A stretch of DNA of 64,000 nucleotides from Gammaproteobacteria bacterium (GCA_018069465.1 JAGPUW010000014.1:62001-126000), one strand, 5' to 3'; counted from the stretch's first letter, positions 8,393 to 17,266 are shown. The notes: a model not told the origin generated them from the sequence alone. A program made the numbers and translations.

Positions 8393-9877
8393 ATGCCTCA
8401 GTTTATTAACAGTAATATCCCCTCACTCACCGCTCAGCGAAACCTCAACACTTCGCAGAATGACTTGAACACCTCATTGCAGCGCTTGTCTTCTGGTTTG
8501 CGTATTAACAGCGCGAAGGACGATGCGGCCGGTTTGGCGATTTCTGAGCGTTTCACCACGCAGATTCGTGGTCTCAACCAGGCGGCACGTAACGCCAACG
8601 ATGGTATCTCTCTGGCGCAAACCGCTGAAGGTGACCTCGGAGCCATTACCAACAACCTGCAACGTATTCGTGAGCTGTCAGTACAGTCGGCCAACGCCAC
8701 TAACTCGGCGTCTGACCGTGCAGCACTACAGGCGGAAGTGTCGGAGCTAGTCTCTGAAATCGATCGTGTCGCCTCAACCAGTGCCTTTAACGGCGTTAAG
8801 CTGCTTGATGGCTCTTTTTCTGCCCAGCAGTTTCAGGTCGGTGCTAACGCCGGTGAAACAGTAACAATTTCGTCCATTGCTAGTTCGCGTACGGCTGCGA
8901 TTGGTCAGCAATTGACGGCTACATCGACGGGTACGGCGGTAACTGCTGCTCTGTCAGCCAGTGATTTACTGGTCAATGGTGTTGATGTGGGTGCGGTGGC
9001 AAACCCTGGAGCCGCTGGCTCTTTGGCCAGTGATATTTCCGCGGCCATCACTACGGCAGACTCGGGTGTCAGTGTTGCTATTGGGGCCTCGACCTTCGCT
9101 GTGGGTGCTTTTGCTACAGTAACTGATGCTGCAACAGGTGATGATGGTGTTTATACCTTAACCGTAGAAGGCGTTGACGTTATTAGCCTCACTGATGTCG
9201 GTGCTACAGGTAGCACGGTAACGGCTGGAAATGTTGATACGGCTCTTGCCCTGTCGACTGTTAGCGATGCGTTGACCGCTGCTGGCGTTAGCTTTACGGG
9301 TACAGCTGCTGGTGGAGACTTAGCTTTTAGTAAGACTGATGGCTCTAACCTGAATTTAACGGAAACTCGTACTATTGGTACGGGTGGTAGTCCAGCCCTC
9401 ACGGGTAATGGCTTTGCTAATCTGGGTACGGGTACTGCTACTGGTTCGTCTGAGAGCTTTGGTTCACTTACCTTAACCTCAACGGCTGATTTGGTTATTG
9501 CTGGAGCGGCCCCAGGGAACGCGGGCCTGACTGCCGCTACTACGGTTGCTGCATTGGCGGGTACAACTATCGCAACGACTGATATTTCCACTGTATCAGG
9601 CGCCAACGCGGCAATTTCCTCGGTGGATAATGCCTTAACCACGATCAACAGCAGCCGCGCCCAGTTAGGTGCGATTCAAAACCGCTTTGACTCGGTGGTG
9701 TCTAGTATTCAAACCACCAGTGAAAACCTCAGTGCTTCACGTAGCCGAATTCGTGATGCTGACTTCGCAGCGGAAACCGCTGCACTGACCCGTGCGCAAA
9801 TTCTGCAGCAGGCCGGTGTATCGATTTTGGGTCAGGCTAACTCCCTGCCACAAAACGCACTGTCACTGCTCCAGTAA
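8393..9877 (+). CDS. fliC: Flagellin FliC
   Basis: The filament subunit, 494 residues from the ATG at 8393, which has AGGAG eight bases upstream; an upstream in-frame start at 8375 would precede that site and is less likely. The N-terminus MPQFINSNIPSLTAQRNLN, then SLQRLSSGLRINSAKDDAAG, and the C-terminus SRIRDADFAAETAALTRAQI, then GQANSLPQNALSLLQ, are textbook flagellin D0/D1. The middle (about 170-400) is Ala/Thr/Gly-rich and variable. It is the only flagellin in the window, under its own sigma-28 promoter and closed by a strong terminator. Confidence 0.97.
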   Translation: MPQFINSNIPSLTAQRNLNTSQNDLNTSLQRLSSGLRINSAKDDAAGLAISERFTTQIRGLNQAARNANDGISLAQTAEGDLGAITNNLQRIRELSVQSANATNSASDRAALQAEVSELVSEIDRVASTSAFNGVKLLDGSFSAQQFQVGANAGETVTISSIASSRTAAIGQQLTATSTGTAVTAALSASDLLVNGVDVGAVANPGAAGSLASDISAAITTADSGVSVAIGASTFAVGAFATVTDAATGDDGVYTLTVEGVDVISLTDVGATGSTVTAGNVDTALALSTVSDALTAAGVSFTGTAAGGDLAFSKTDGSNLNLTETRTIGTGGSPALTGNGFANLGTGTATGSSESFGSLTLTSTADLVIAGAAPGNAGLTAATTVAALAGTTIATTDISTVSGANAAISSVDNALTTINSSRAQLGAIQNRFDSVVSSIQTTSENLSASRSRIRDADFAAETAALTRAQILQQAGVSILGQANSLPQNALSLLQ

Positions 9878-9922
9878 GGTTAACGGAAATGACATGAGCA
9901 TTACTGCTTTTAGCCCTTAGGC

Positions 9923-9959
9923 AAAAAAACCGACGCTGTTGTTAACAGTGTCGGTTTTT
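9923..9959 (+). terminator. Rho-independent terminator after fliC
   Basis: An A-run, then CCGAC-G-CTGTT, loop GTT, AACAG-T-GTCGG (9930-9954) and a T-run. The stem is 11 positions with one G-T pair. It separates the abundant fliC transcript from flaG; the flaG start at 9982 lies just beyond, so flaG would be read through at a low level or from an unseen promoter. Confidence 0.9.
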
Positions 9960-9981
9960 GTCTTGCCACAAGGTAAATATT

Positions 9982-10443
9982 ATGGACACAATTACTTCGA
10001 CATTAGCACCTACAGCCGGGTATAAGGCGCAGGCAGGGCCGAGTGCTGCTGTGCCAGCCGAGCATAAAGCTGCGGACGCTTCCCCAGCGCAAGGCAAGGC
10101 GACAAGCGCTCCGGCAGAACAGGGGCCTGCTAGCAATGCTGTTGTTGCAAGCCAGCCTGTAAAGCCCGCACTTGATAGTAAAGTCGCTGATAACAAGACA
10201 GAAGACCAAAGCCTTGTTGATGACACCCTGCGCAAGCTCAATGACTTAACGCAAACCGCTATCGCCTTTTCTCAACATGAGGAAAGCGGCCGCACGGTGA
10301 TTACTGTGAGTGACAAAGAGTCAGGCGAGCAGATACGCACGATTCCCAGTGAAGACTTTCTGGCCATTGCCGCGCATTTGCAAGAGGTGCTCGATAGTGC
10401 CGATGGTCTGCAACCCGGTTTGTTGGTGAGTAGTCAGGCCTAG
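9982..10443 (+). CDS. flaG: FlaG family flagellar protein
   Basis: A 153-residue protein from the ATG at 9982, with AAGG about nine bases upstream. A longer in-frame start at 9958 would lie inside the fliC terminator and is rejected. The first 80 residues are Ala/Pro-rich and disordered. The C-terminal FlaG domain (about 80-150) includes LRKLNDLTQTAIAFSQHEES and EQIRTIPSEDFLAIAAHLQE. FlaG lies between fliC and fliD in polar-flagellated bacteria and affects filament length or smoothness; its mechanism is poorly defined. A GC-rich terminator follows. Confidence 0.88.
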   Translation: MDTITSTLAPTAGYKAQAGPSAAVPAEHKAADASPAQGKATSAPAEQGPASNAVVASQPVKPALDSKVADNKTEDQSLVDDTLRKLNDLTQTAIAFSQHEESGRTVITVSDKESGEQIRTIPSEDFLAIAAHLQEVLDSADGLQPGLLVSSQA

Positions 10444-10483
10444 CACTGAGCCTGATTTAAGGCTTTTAAGCTCTTGTTATTGC

Positions 10484-10514
10484 GCCAGGCCCGCTGCCTG
10501 GCTTTTGTGTTTTT
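10484..10514 (+). terminator. Rho-independent terminator after flaG
   Basis: GCCAGGC (10484-10490), loop CCGCT, GCCTGGC (10496-10502), then CTTTTGTGTTTTT-type T-rich sequence. A perfect 7-bp GC-rich stem, 41 bases after the flaG stop. Confidence 0.85.
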
Positions 10515-10587
10515 AGCACTTTATTCTTTTTACCTCTGCCTTGCTTCCCCTTGCGCGAATAAAGTAAAACCTCTTTCCCTCCTTTTT

Positions 10588-10620
10588 CAGCGGCAAGCTT
10601 CCGGCAAGTTCTTGCCGCTG
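10588..10620. repeat. Perfect 10-bp inverted repeat in the flaG-fliD interval
   Basis: CAGCGGCAAG at 10588-10597 and CTTGCCGCTG at 10611-10620 with a 13-base spacer. No T-run follows on either strand, so it is not a standard terminator. The rest of 10515-10828 shows no convincing gene. Confidence 0.7.
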
Positions 10621-10828
10621 GTGGTGGGGCTCTGCCGTTAGTACTAATTCTGCTGCTTTTATCTGATATGGCCCACCCTCGCTAGCCCCCGTATGACTAG
10701 GCCTGTGGGCGCTGCGGGGTATTCATACTCTGGGTCAATGTCGTGCTAAAAGCTGGTATGTTTTGTGCACTGATGAACTAGGCTCGTGCGATAGTTTTGT
10801 GAAGTGTGAAAAGAAGGGCGAAATGAAC

Positions 10829-10855
10829 TAAAGTTTTCCATAATGTTGTCGACAA
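10829..10855 (+). promoter_or_regulatory. Probable sigma-28 promoter upstream of fliD
   Basis: TAAA at 10829-10832, fifteen bases, then GTCGACAA at 10848-10855, against the consensus TAAA-N15-GCCGATAA (two mismatches). The spacing equals that of the fliC promoter. fliD begins about 95 bases downstream, suggesting the cap-chaperone genes are late class. Confidence 0.6.
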
Positions 10856-10950
10856 AGAAGTAGGGATAATTTTTTTCACGCTGGCTTTTATGTGGTTTTT
10901 AAGCGGGCAATCTAGGTAGGGACGTTATAGCAGTGGCGGGAGGTCGATAA

Positions 10951-12981
10951 ATGGCGATTACATCCAGCGGTATTGGCTCCGGGCTCGATATCGAAAACCT
11001 GGTAACCCAGTTGGTTGCCGCTGAGCGCTCGCCCACAGAAAACCGCTTGGTTAAGGCTTCTGCCGAGTATCAAGGGCAGATTTCAGCCTTCGGCGCTTTA
11101 AAAGGCGCTATGTCGAGTTTTCAGTCCTCACTGAGTGCTTTGCAAAGTTTATCGACCTATAGCGGTCGCAATGCCACGGTGAGTGACGCCGATGTGCTGT
11201 CGGTGAGTGCGGGTAGCGCGGCGGTGGCGGGTTCTTATTCTGTTGAAGTTAGTGCCCTGGCCAAGGCCCACTCCTTAGCCTCGGGCAGCTATACGGCGAC
11301 CACTGATGTGGTGGGTGAGGGCACATTGAGCTTTCGCTTTGGCACCACCGACTACACTTCGCCCGATCCTGGCCCGGAAGCCTACAACGGCTTTACCCTG
11401 AATGCCGATAAAGCAGCGGCAACGGTCACTATCGACAGTACCAATAACACCCTGGAGGGTATTCGGGATGCGGTGAATGACGCCGATATCGGCGTCAACG
11501 CCTCCATTATTAATGATGGTAGTGGCTTTCGCCTGCTCTTTTCCTCTGAGGATACTGGCGCTGAAAATAGCCTTGAAATAGCGGTGGCGGAGTCTGGTGC
11601 CGCGGGTTTGTCGGCTTTTGAATTTAGTGCCTCGGCAACGAATTTAAGCCAGACGGTCGTGGCGCAAGATGCCTCGTTGACGGTCAATGGCTTGCCGGTG
11701 ACGAGCGCATCGAACAAAGTTAGCGGTGTCATTAACGGCCTTGATTTAAGCCTCAAGTCGACCACCAGCGGCGTGCCGGTTGAGGTGGGTGTTGCCAGAA
11801 ACTCAGCGTCGATAACGGGCGCAGTCAACAGTTTTATTGCGGCCTATAACGGCATGATTGAGACGACCAATGCCCTGTCCAGTTACGACCCCGCGACCAA
11901 AGAGGCGGGTTTGTTGCTCGGTGATGCAACCTTGCGGGGTGTTAGCAGTAGTTTGCGCCGCGAGCTGAATACGGCGATCAGTGGCATTGGGCCTTACGAC
12001 ACTCTGGCCAGTGTTGGCATTACCACTGACAGTGATGGCAAGCTGGCCTTGAATCAGGCTAACCTCGATGAGGTGCTTGAACAAGACTTCGATGCACTGT
12101 CGGCCCTGTTTGCCGCACAAGGGGTGGCGAGTGCCAGTGGCGTTAACTACATAAGCTCCAGCAGTAAAACGGCAATTGGCGACTACGCGCTTGAAATCTC
12201 CCAGTTGGCGACCCAGGGTGAGAATTCGGCGACCGCTTCGGCGGGCTTTTTGGCCTCTATGGTCATCGACGGCTTAAACGACAGCTTTAAGCTGAAAGTG
12301 AACGGTGTTGAAAGCGCTGAGATTACGCTTACTCAAGCCACCTATGCCAATGGCGATGCTCTTGCCGAGGAGTTACAAACTAAAATTAATGGCGATGCCA
12401 CCTTAAAAGCAGGGGGGCTTACGGTTGCCGTCACCTTTGACAGCGGCACCGGTGCTTTTGCCATTACCTCCCAACGCTACGGTGCAGATTCAACAGTAGA
12501 GTTGACCTCGGTCGACAGCGACACAGCGACAACATTGGGCTTTAGCGTGTCGGCGGGTACCGATGGGCTCGACGTGGAAGGTACGATTGGTGGCGTCAGC
12601 GCGACCGGCGTTGGCCAGCGCTTGACCGCGGCGACCGGCTCTGACGCTGAGGGCCTGGCACTGTTGATAAGCGCCACCACAGCGGGTTCTCTGGGTTCAG
12701 TGAATTTTACGCGCGGCCTGGCCGATGGTCTTGATAACTTACTCGATAACTTTCTCGGCGCGGACAATATCCTCGAAGTGCGCCTCGACGGTTTGCAGGA
12801 CAGGATTGACCAGCTTGATGAAGATGGTCGAGTGCTGGACCGGCGTATGGAGGCAATAGAAACGCGCTACCGCCTGCAATTTGGCAATCTCGATGCCCTG
12901 CTGTCGACCTTGAATAACACCGGTAATTTCCTGACCACACAGTTAGCCAATTTGCCGACGTTTTTTGGTAAAAACAAATAA
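10951..12981 (+). CDS. fliD: Filament cap protein FliD (HAP2), unusually long
   Basis: A 676-residue filament cap protein; most homologues have 450-500. The N-terminus (ITSSGIGSGLDIENLVTQLV, AAERSPTENRL) is typical. The C-terminal part has LADGLDNLLDNFLGADNILE and the closing helix RMEAIETRYRLQFGNLDALL. The extra length is in the middle: after about residue 390 there is an additional hook-IN-type segment (YALEISQLATQGENSATAS). It sits at the filament tip and folds flagellin. The ATG follows GGGAGGT at normal spacing. fliS, the flagellin chaperone, follows after 47 bp. Confidence 0.93.
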   Translation: MAITSSGIGSGLDIENLVTQLVAAERSPTENRLVKASAEYQGQISAFGALKGAMSSFQSSLSALQSLSTYSGRNATVSDADVLSVSAGSAAVAGSYSVEVSALAKAHSLASGSYTATTDVVGEGTLSFRFGTTDYTSPDPGPEAYNGFTLNADKAAATVTIDSTNNTLEGIRDAVNDADIGVNASIINDGSGFRLLFSSEDTGAENSLEIAVAESGAAGLSAFEFSASATNLSQTVVAQDASLTVNGLPVTSASNKVSGVINGLDLSLKSTTSGVPVEVGVARNSASITGAVNSFIAAYNGMIETTNALSSYDPATKEAGLLLGDATLRGVSSSLRRELNTAISGIGPYDTLASVGITTDSDGKLALNQANLDEVLEQDFDALSALFAAQGVASASGVNYISSSSKTAIGDYALEISQLATQGENSATASAGFLASMVIDGLNDSFKLKVNGVESAEITLTQATYANGDALAEELQTKINGDATLKAGGLTVAVTFDSGTGAFAITSQRYGADSTVELTSVDSDTATTLGFSVSAGTDGLDVEGTIGGVSATGVGQRLTAATGSDAEGLALLISATTAGSLGSVNFTRGLADGLDNLLDNFLGADNILEVRLDGLQDRIDQLDEDGRVLDRRMEAIETRYRLQFGNLDALLSTLNNTGNFLTTQLANLPTFFGKNK

Positions 12982-13028
12982 ACAAAATGATGAATTCAAA
13001 ATAGCCACAATGCTCTGAGGGCAAAATA

Positions 13029-13436
13029 ATGAGTATCAATCAATATCGGAAAGTGCAGTCCCAGGGCGCCGTCAATGACGCTAGCCCGCACATGTTAATT
13101 GCCATGTTATTGCGTGGTGCCCTCGATAATATCGCGGTGGCCCGCGGTGCTATAGGGCGCGGGGAAACAGCGCTGAAGGGGGAGAAGATTGGCCGCGCCA
13201 TTGATATTGTCGATAACCTGCGCTCGTCCCTTGATTTGGCTGTCGGCGGTGAGGTCGCGCAAAATTTAAAGGATCTCTACGACTATATGGAGGGTCGCCT
13301 GTTGTCAGCGAATATGGAAGATAATACTCAGGCTCTGGAAGAAGTTGCCAGCTTATTGGGTGAAATCGCTCAGGGCTGGAATGCCATGCCCGAAGAATTT
13401 AAAAAAGCGCCATCAAGACACAGTGAGGCCAGTTAA
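13029..13436 (+). CDS. fliS: Flagellin export chaperone FliS
   Basis: A 135-residue helical chaperone that binds the flagellin C-terminus and prevents premature polymerisation. Conserved features include the N-terminal YRKVQSQGAVNDASPHMLIA, then MLLRGALDNIAVARGAI, and DNLRSSLDLAVGGEVAQNLK, DLYDYMEGRL. It lies 47 bp after fliD and its stop codon overlaps the start of the next gene (TAATG), indicating translational coupling. Length is normal for the family. Confidence 0.93.
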   Translation: MSINQYRKVQSQGAVNDASPHMLIAMLLRGALDNIAVARGAIGRGETALKGEKIGRAIDIVDNLRSSLDLAVGGEVAQNLKDLYDYMEGRLLSANMEDNTQALEEVASLLGEIAQGWNAMPEEFKKAPSRHSEAS

Positions 13437-13777
13437 TGAATGATCTACCGATTATCGGTGCCCAGCGTCAGCAGCAGCTGCAGGATGCAATTGCCCTGTC
13501 GAAGAATATGCTCGAAACCGCCGAACGTGGCGATTGGGAAGGTATTATCGAGCTGGAAAAACAGCGCCGCGAGGGCATGATGGCGGGGCTCAAAGAGCCC
13601 GTTGCCGTGGAAGAGGCTGAGGGTGTCAATGACTCCCTGCAGACGCTAATGCAGCTCAACGATCAACTGACCGGCATGGTGCAGCGTGCGCGTAGTGATA
13701 GCGCTCAACAGTTTGCCGCCCTGCAGAGTGGTCGCAGTGCGGCGAGCGCCTACCAGAACGTTAGCAAGCAAAGCTAA
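13436..13777 (+). CDS. fliT: FliT-like flagellar chaperone
   Basis: A 113-residue, mostly helical protein translationally coupled to fliS through the TAATG overlap. Position (fliD-fliS-X before fleQ), size and the helix-rich content (LSKNMLETAERGDWEGIIEL, EKQRREGMM) fit the FliT family, which in enterics chaperones FliD. The corresponding Pseudomonas gene sits in the same place. Similarity to enteric FliT is weak by eye, so function is inferred mainly from position and the fold-like pattern. Confidence 0.7.
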   Translation: MNDLPIIGAQRQQQLQDAIALSKNMLETAERGDWEGIIELEKQRREGMMAGLKEPVAVEEAEGVNDSLQTLMQLNDQLTGMVQRARSDSAQQFAALQSGRSAASAYQNVSKQS

Positions 13778-13798
13778 ACTGCCTGCCTTTCTTTAAGT

Positions 13799-13830
13799 CC
13801 AGCACCGCTGCTCTCGCTATTGGGTGCTGG
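13799..13830 (+). terminator. Possible terminator after the fliD-fliS-fliT operon
   Basis: CCAGCACC (13799-13806) and GGTGCTGG (13823-13830), an 8-bp perfect stem with a 16-base loop, followed by CTTGTCTC rather than a clean T-run. The following interval to 14067 contains no gene I can support; it holds a 13-base palindrome GCGTTTTAAACGC at 13973-13985 that could be an operator. Confidence 0.45.
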
Positions 13831-14067
13831 CTTGTCTCGCTCGGCAAGTCATCCAGGCTGCCCCTTTCCCCGCTTCAATAAGTTCATCTTTTCTATTGCA
13901 AAATTGCCCCGTGAGGCCCATTCTTGCGGGCGAGTGCTGGTTTTTTGACGCTTTGTTTTTTTACTCAAACAGGCGTTTTAAACGCGACATAATTAAACGC
14001 TGACATAAAAAATCACGTGTAACAACTGCCCCATTTATTGCCTGCGGGCCGGGAGCTGAGTACCGGT

Positions 14068-14631
14068 ATGGAGAACAACGATTCTTTTTTTCAGGGCCTG
14101 TATTACGAAAGTAATATTTCTTTGGTGTGGCAGCTTGTGGATGCGCTGCCCGGCGATAATGAGCTGGTAAAAATCAATGAAGATAATAGTCGTTTTCTCA
14201 AAGCACTGGCGGCACTGAACGAAGGTGCGCCCGAGGCGGGTGAGGAGCTCCCACAAACCGCCGCTGAGTTACAGCGACTCGACCTTAAACTCAACCTCCT
14301 GCTCGAGTTCGTGGGCCAGCTACTCGCTAGCCAGCGATCCCTGCCCCCACCCACTCGGGTTCGCCTGGGGCATGCGGCGATTGAATGGCTGGCTGAGGAT
14401 TGCCCGCCCCCTGGGGCGCAGATTTGTATTGAGGTCTACCTGCGCAGTGAGTTGCCAGCGCCGCTGAAGTTTCACGGCATCGCCGTGCTGGCCGGTTCAG
14501 AGCCGGGCTCGGATGGTGCCAGTAAGCGCGTACAGCTACGCTTCGTCGGGCTCAATGCCACCCTGCAGGACGATTTGGAAAAATTCATTTTTAGGCGACA
14601 TCGCCGCAGTATTGCCCAGCGCCAGGTTTAA
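14068..14631 (+). CDS. PilZ-like domain protein upstream of the FleQ homologue
   Basis: A 187-residue protein from ATG 14068, which has a GGAG about 14 bases upstream; an upstream in-frame start at 14038 is possible. The N-terminal half is acidic and helical. The C-terminal half resembles a PilZ barrel: the RVRLGHAAIEWLAED strand, PAPLKFHGIAVLAGSE, then QLRFVGLNATLQDDLEKFIF and RRHRRSIA. The canonical c-di-GMP motifs (RxxxR and D/NxSxxG) are not clearly present, so it may have lost ligand binding. It lies 48 bp before the fleQ-like gene and is probably co-transcribed. Function is unknown; flagellar regulation is inferred from context. Confidence 0.68.
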   Translation: MENNDSFFQGLYYESNISLVWQLVDALPGDNELVKINEDNSRFLKALAALNEGAPEAGEELPQTAAELQRLDLKLNLLLEFVGQLLASQRSLPPPTRVRLGHAAIEWLAEDCPPPGAQICIEVYLRSELPAPLKFHGIAVLAGSEPGSDGASKRVQLRFVGLNATLQDDLEKFIFRRHRRSIAQRQV

Positions 14632-14678
14632 GTGTGTGTAGCCATTGTTGATGGCATTTAACAAATAGAGGAGAAAGT

Positions 14679-15797
14679 GTGGCGCTCGATGTGAAGAATA
14701 ATCCCGATACACAGGCCCGCCCCAATAATGTGGGCGCACTCGGGCAGCATCGCCTTGTCGGCGACAACCGTGGCATGGCGCTGGTCAGGCGTTTGATTGA
14801 GCAAGTTGCACACAGTGACGCCACGGTGCTGATCCTCGGTGAGTCGGGTACGGGCAAGGAGGTGGTTGCCCAGACTTTGCACCGCGAGTCCTTGCGCGCC
14901 AGGCGTCCTTTTGTACCCGTCAACTGCGGCGCCATCCCCCCCGATTTATTGGAGTCTGAGTTATTTGGCCATGAAAAAGGGGCCTTTACCGGGGCCATCA
15001 CCGCTCGCCAGGGGCGTTTTGAGCTGGCTGAAGGGGGCACGCTGTTTCTTGATGAAATTGGCGACATGTCCCTTGAAATGCAGGTAAAGCTGCTGCGGGT
15101 GTTGCAGGAAAAATGTTTTGAGCGGGTCGGCGGTAGCAAGACGATTCACTCCGACGTGCGGGTGATAGCGGCCACCCATCACAACCTTGAGCATAGAGTT
15201 GCCGAGGGCTACTTTCGGCTCGATCTGTTTTATCGGCTCAATGTCTTTCCCATTGAAGTGCCCCCCCTGCGCGATCGCACTGACGATATCCCCCAGTTGG
15301 TTCGCTATACGACTGAGCGGCTGCAACAGGCTGGGCAGCAAGTCGCCAAGCTCAGTGATTGCGCGCTGGCAGCTCTGGCCAGCTACGCCTGGCCGGGTAA
15401 TGTGCGTGAGCTGGCGAATCTGGTGGAGCGCTTGAACATTCTTTTTCCGGGCCAGCAGGTGCGAGCTAAAGACTTGCCCGACAAGTATTACAGCAATATC
15501 GACTGGGTAACTGAAGAGGTCGATAACCAGGCTGCAGAGGAGGCCATGCTGGCCGATATCGGCGTTGAAGAGCGCAGTATGCCGCTGACTTCCCCCGCTG
15601 CCCTGTTGGGCGGGGAGGGCCTCGACCTAAAAGATTACCTGCGCCAGGTCGAGGAAGACTTGATTCGTCAGGCTCTCGACGACAGTGATTGGGTGGTGGC
15701 GCGGGCGGCCAAGTTACTCAGGTTACAGCGCACAACCCTGGTTGAAAAGATTCGTAAATTTGACATTTCCCGTGCGGGTGCGGTGTCGGATATTTGA
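14679..15797 (+). CDS. fleQ: FleQ/FlrA-like sigma-54 activator lacking the N-terminal receiver domain
   Basis: A 372-residue bacterial enhancer-binding protein, GTG start with AGAGGAG six bases before. The AAA+ domain spans about 24-260: Walker A GESGTGKE (54-61), the sigma-54 contact loop GAFTGA (101-106), Walker [10 protein letters not shown] (121-129) and [19 protein letters not shown]. The C-terminal helix-turn-helix is [20 protein letters not shown]. It matches FleQ from LVGDNRGM onward, including the [20 protein letters not shown] linker, but the usual 130-residue FleQ domain is missing. From memory of FleQ, c-di-GMP residues appear substituted (ARN after Walker A is AQT; LFRSLVG is GQHRLVG). 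It probably activates the fleSR, fliE, fliL and fliK promoters. Confidence 0.85.
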   Translation: MALDVKNNPDTQARPNNVGALGQHRLVGDNRGMALVRRLIEQVAHSDATVLILGESGTGKEVVAQTLHRESLRARRPFVPVNCGAIPPDLLESELFGHEKGAFTGAITARQGRFELAEGGTLFLDEIGDMSLEMQVKLLRVLQEKCFERVGGSKTIHSDVRVIAATHHNLEHRVAEGYFRLDLFYRLNVFPIEVPPLRDRTDDIPQLVRYTTERLQQAGQQVAKLSDCALAALASYAWPGNVRELANLVERLNILFPGQQVRAKDLPDKYYSNIDWVTEEVDNQAAEEAMLADIGVEERSMPLTSPAALLGGEGLDLKDYLRQVEEDLIRQALDDSDWVVARAAKLLRLQRTTLVEKIRKFDISRAGAVSDI

Positions 15798-15849
15798 CGC
15801 TTCACTTTTGTTTGATTCTAACTCCTTGAAAAATATGTAAGTTTATTAT

Positions 15850-15865
15850 AGGCATAGTTGTTGCT
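15850..15865 (+). promoter_or_regulatory. Sigma-54 promoter of fleSR
   Basis: AGGCATAGTTGTTGCT: GG at 15851-15852 and GC at 15863-15864 with exactly ten bases between, against TGGCACG-N4-TTGCW (three mismatches). About 55 bases before the fleS start; FleQ is known to activate fleSR from sigma-54 in Pseudomonas. Confidence 0.8.
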
Positions 15866-15919
15866 TAATGGCTTTACGGCATCTTTTTTTGCACCGTAAA
15901 CCAGCAGGGCAGGACAGCT

Positions 15920-17266
15920 ATGACACAGACAGCACAAACCACAGAGCACCTGGAAAAAGTTTTCGAAACGTTTAATCGCGTTTCGCAAGAGCTTGATACC
16001 AGCTATCGCGTGCTGCAGGTGAGGGTTAGCACGCTGACACTGGAGTTGGCCGAGGCCCGCTCTCAGCGTTTACAGGAGTTGGCTGAGAAAGAGCGCCTGG
16101 CGAATCGCCTCGCGCTGCTGATGAGCGAGTTGCCCGGCGGTGTTGTAGTGGTCGATGGCAGCGGTGTTATTACCCAGGCCAACGCGGCTGCCGAAACTTT
16201 TTTTCAGCAGGTCGCTGGCACAACAAGAGCTGTTCGCGCCCACGATGCAAAGCACTCCCTGCTCGGCCAAGCCTGGCCCCTGCTTATTGCGCAGGCCAGT
16301 CGCGATGGCGGCGCGAGTGAGAATGGCACCGAACTCTTGCTCGGCAATGGTCGGCGTTTGTCCGTCAGCCGCCAGCCCCTGCCCGATGCCAATGAAGAGC
16401 TGATTCTGCTCACCGATATGACCCGCCTGCACGACCTGCAGGAAACCGTGAGTCGCGACAAACGGCTATCGGCGCTGGGTGAAATGGCGGCCCGCCTGGC
16501 CCATCAAATTCGCACGCCCCTGAGCTCAGCCCTGCTTTATGTTTCCCACCTCGCTCGGCCCTCGGCAACCGCCAGTGAGCGGCAGCGGGTGTCCGCCAAA
16601 GTGGTCGACAGCCTGCGCCATATGGAGGGCCTGGTAAACAGCATGCTCACCTTCGTGCGCGGCGGCCCGGTCGTGTTTGACAGTATCGAACTCCATAGCT
16701 TTACCGAAGAGTTGCTGGCTCTGGTTGAACCGCTGGTGAATAAGTCGGGCGGCGTGCTGGCTACGGAACTTGAACTGGGTAGCGGTGCAATAACGCTAGA
16801 GGGTGACCGCGATGAGTTGATCGGCGCGGTGCTGAATCTGGTGAATAACGCTATTGATGTGGCCGATAAACCCCTGCACCTCGATATCAAGATCAGCGCG
16901 GTGGGCGGGGCACTGCATATTGCGGTTGCCGATAATGGCCCTGGCGTTGAGCCGGAAATTCGCGAGCGTATTTTCGACCCCTTCTTTACGACTCGTGTCA
17001 AAGGCACGGGTCTGGGTTTGGCAGTGGTGGCGATGACGGTTCGCAGTCATGGCGGCAAAATCAGCCTCGATACGCGAGCTGATGGTGGCAGCGTATTTTG
17101 TCTTGATTTGCCGCTGAAAAACCCCGGTCTTGGGCAAGCAGTGGCGAATCCTGAAAACACTCAAATAACACTATTTGATGGTGCTGTTTCAGTCCCTGAA
17201 AGCCCGACCCTTGAAGACGCCGGCTTGGCGCAGTCGCAGCAAAATGTAGCAGGAGGTTTGCAATGA
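15920..17266 (+). CDS. fleS: Flagellar two-component sensor kinase FleS/FlrB
   Basis: A 448-residue cytoplasmic histidine kinase with no membrane segment, as in FleS/FlrB. An N-terminal coiled coil (about 5-65) is followed by a PAS domain (about 65-175), the HisKA box LGEMAARLAHQIRTPLSSAL containing the phospho-His, and an HATPase domain with N box NLVNNAID and G box DNGPGVEPEIRERIFDPFFT, then GTGLGLAV. It phosphorylates FleR to switch on hook and basal-body genes. The stop overlaps the fleR ATG, so the pair is translationally coupled. Length is slightly above the Pseudomonas protein. Confidence 0.93.
   Translation: MTQTAQTTEHLEKVFETFNRVSQELDTSYRVLQVRVSTLTLELAEARSQRLQELAEKERLANRLALLMSELPGGVVVVDGSGVITQANAAAETFFQQVAGTTRAVRAHDAKHSLLGQAWPLLIAQASRDGGASENGTELLLGNGRRLSVSRQPLPDANEELILLTDMTRLHDLQETVSRDKRLSALGEMAARLAHQIRTPLSSALLYVSHLARPSATASERQRVSAKVVDSLRHMEGLVNSMLTFVRGGPVVFDSIELHSFTEELLALVEPLVNKSGGVLATELELGSGAITLEGDRDELIGAVLNLVNNAIDVADKPLHLDIKISAVGGALHIAVADNGPGVEPEIRERIFDPFFTTRVKGTGLGLAVVAMTVRSHGGKISLDTRADGGSVFCLDLPLKNPGLGQAVANPENTQITLFDGAVSVPESPTLEDAGLAQSQQNVAGGLQ

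Noticed and set aside
9151-9648. Minus-strand open frame in the fliC variable region
   Set aside because: Val/Pro-rich translation of an antisense strand of a low-complexity gene; no family features.
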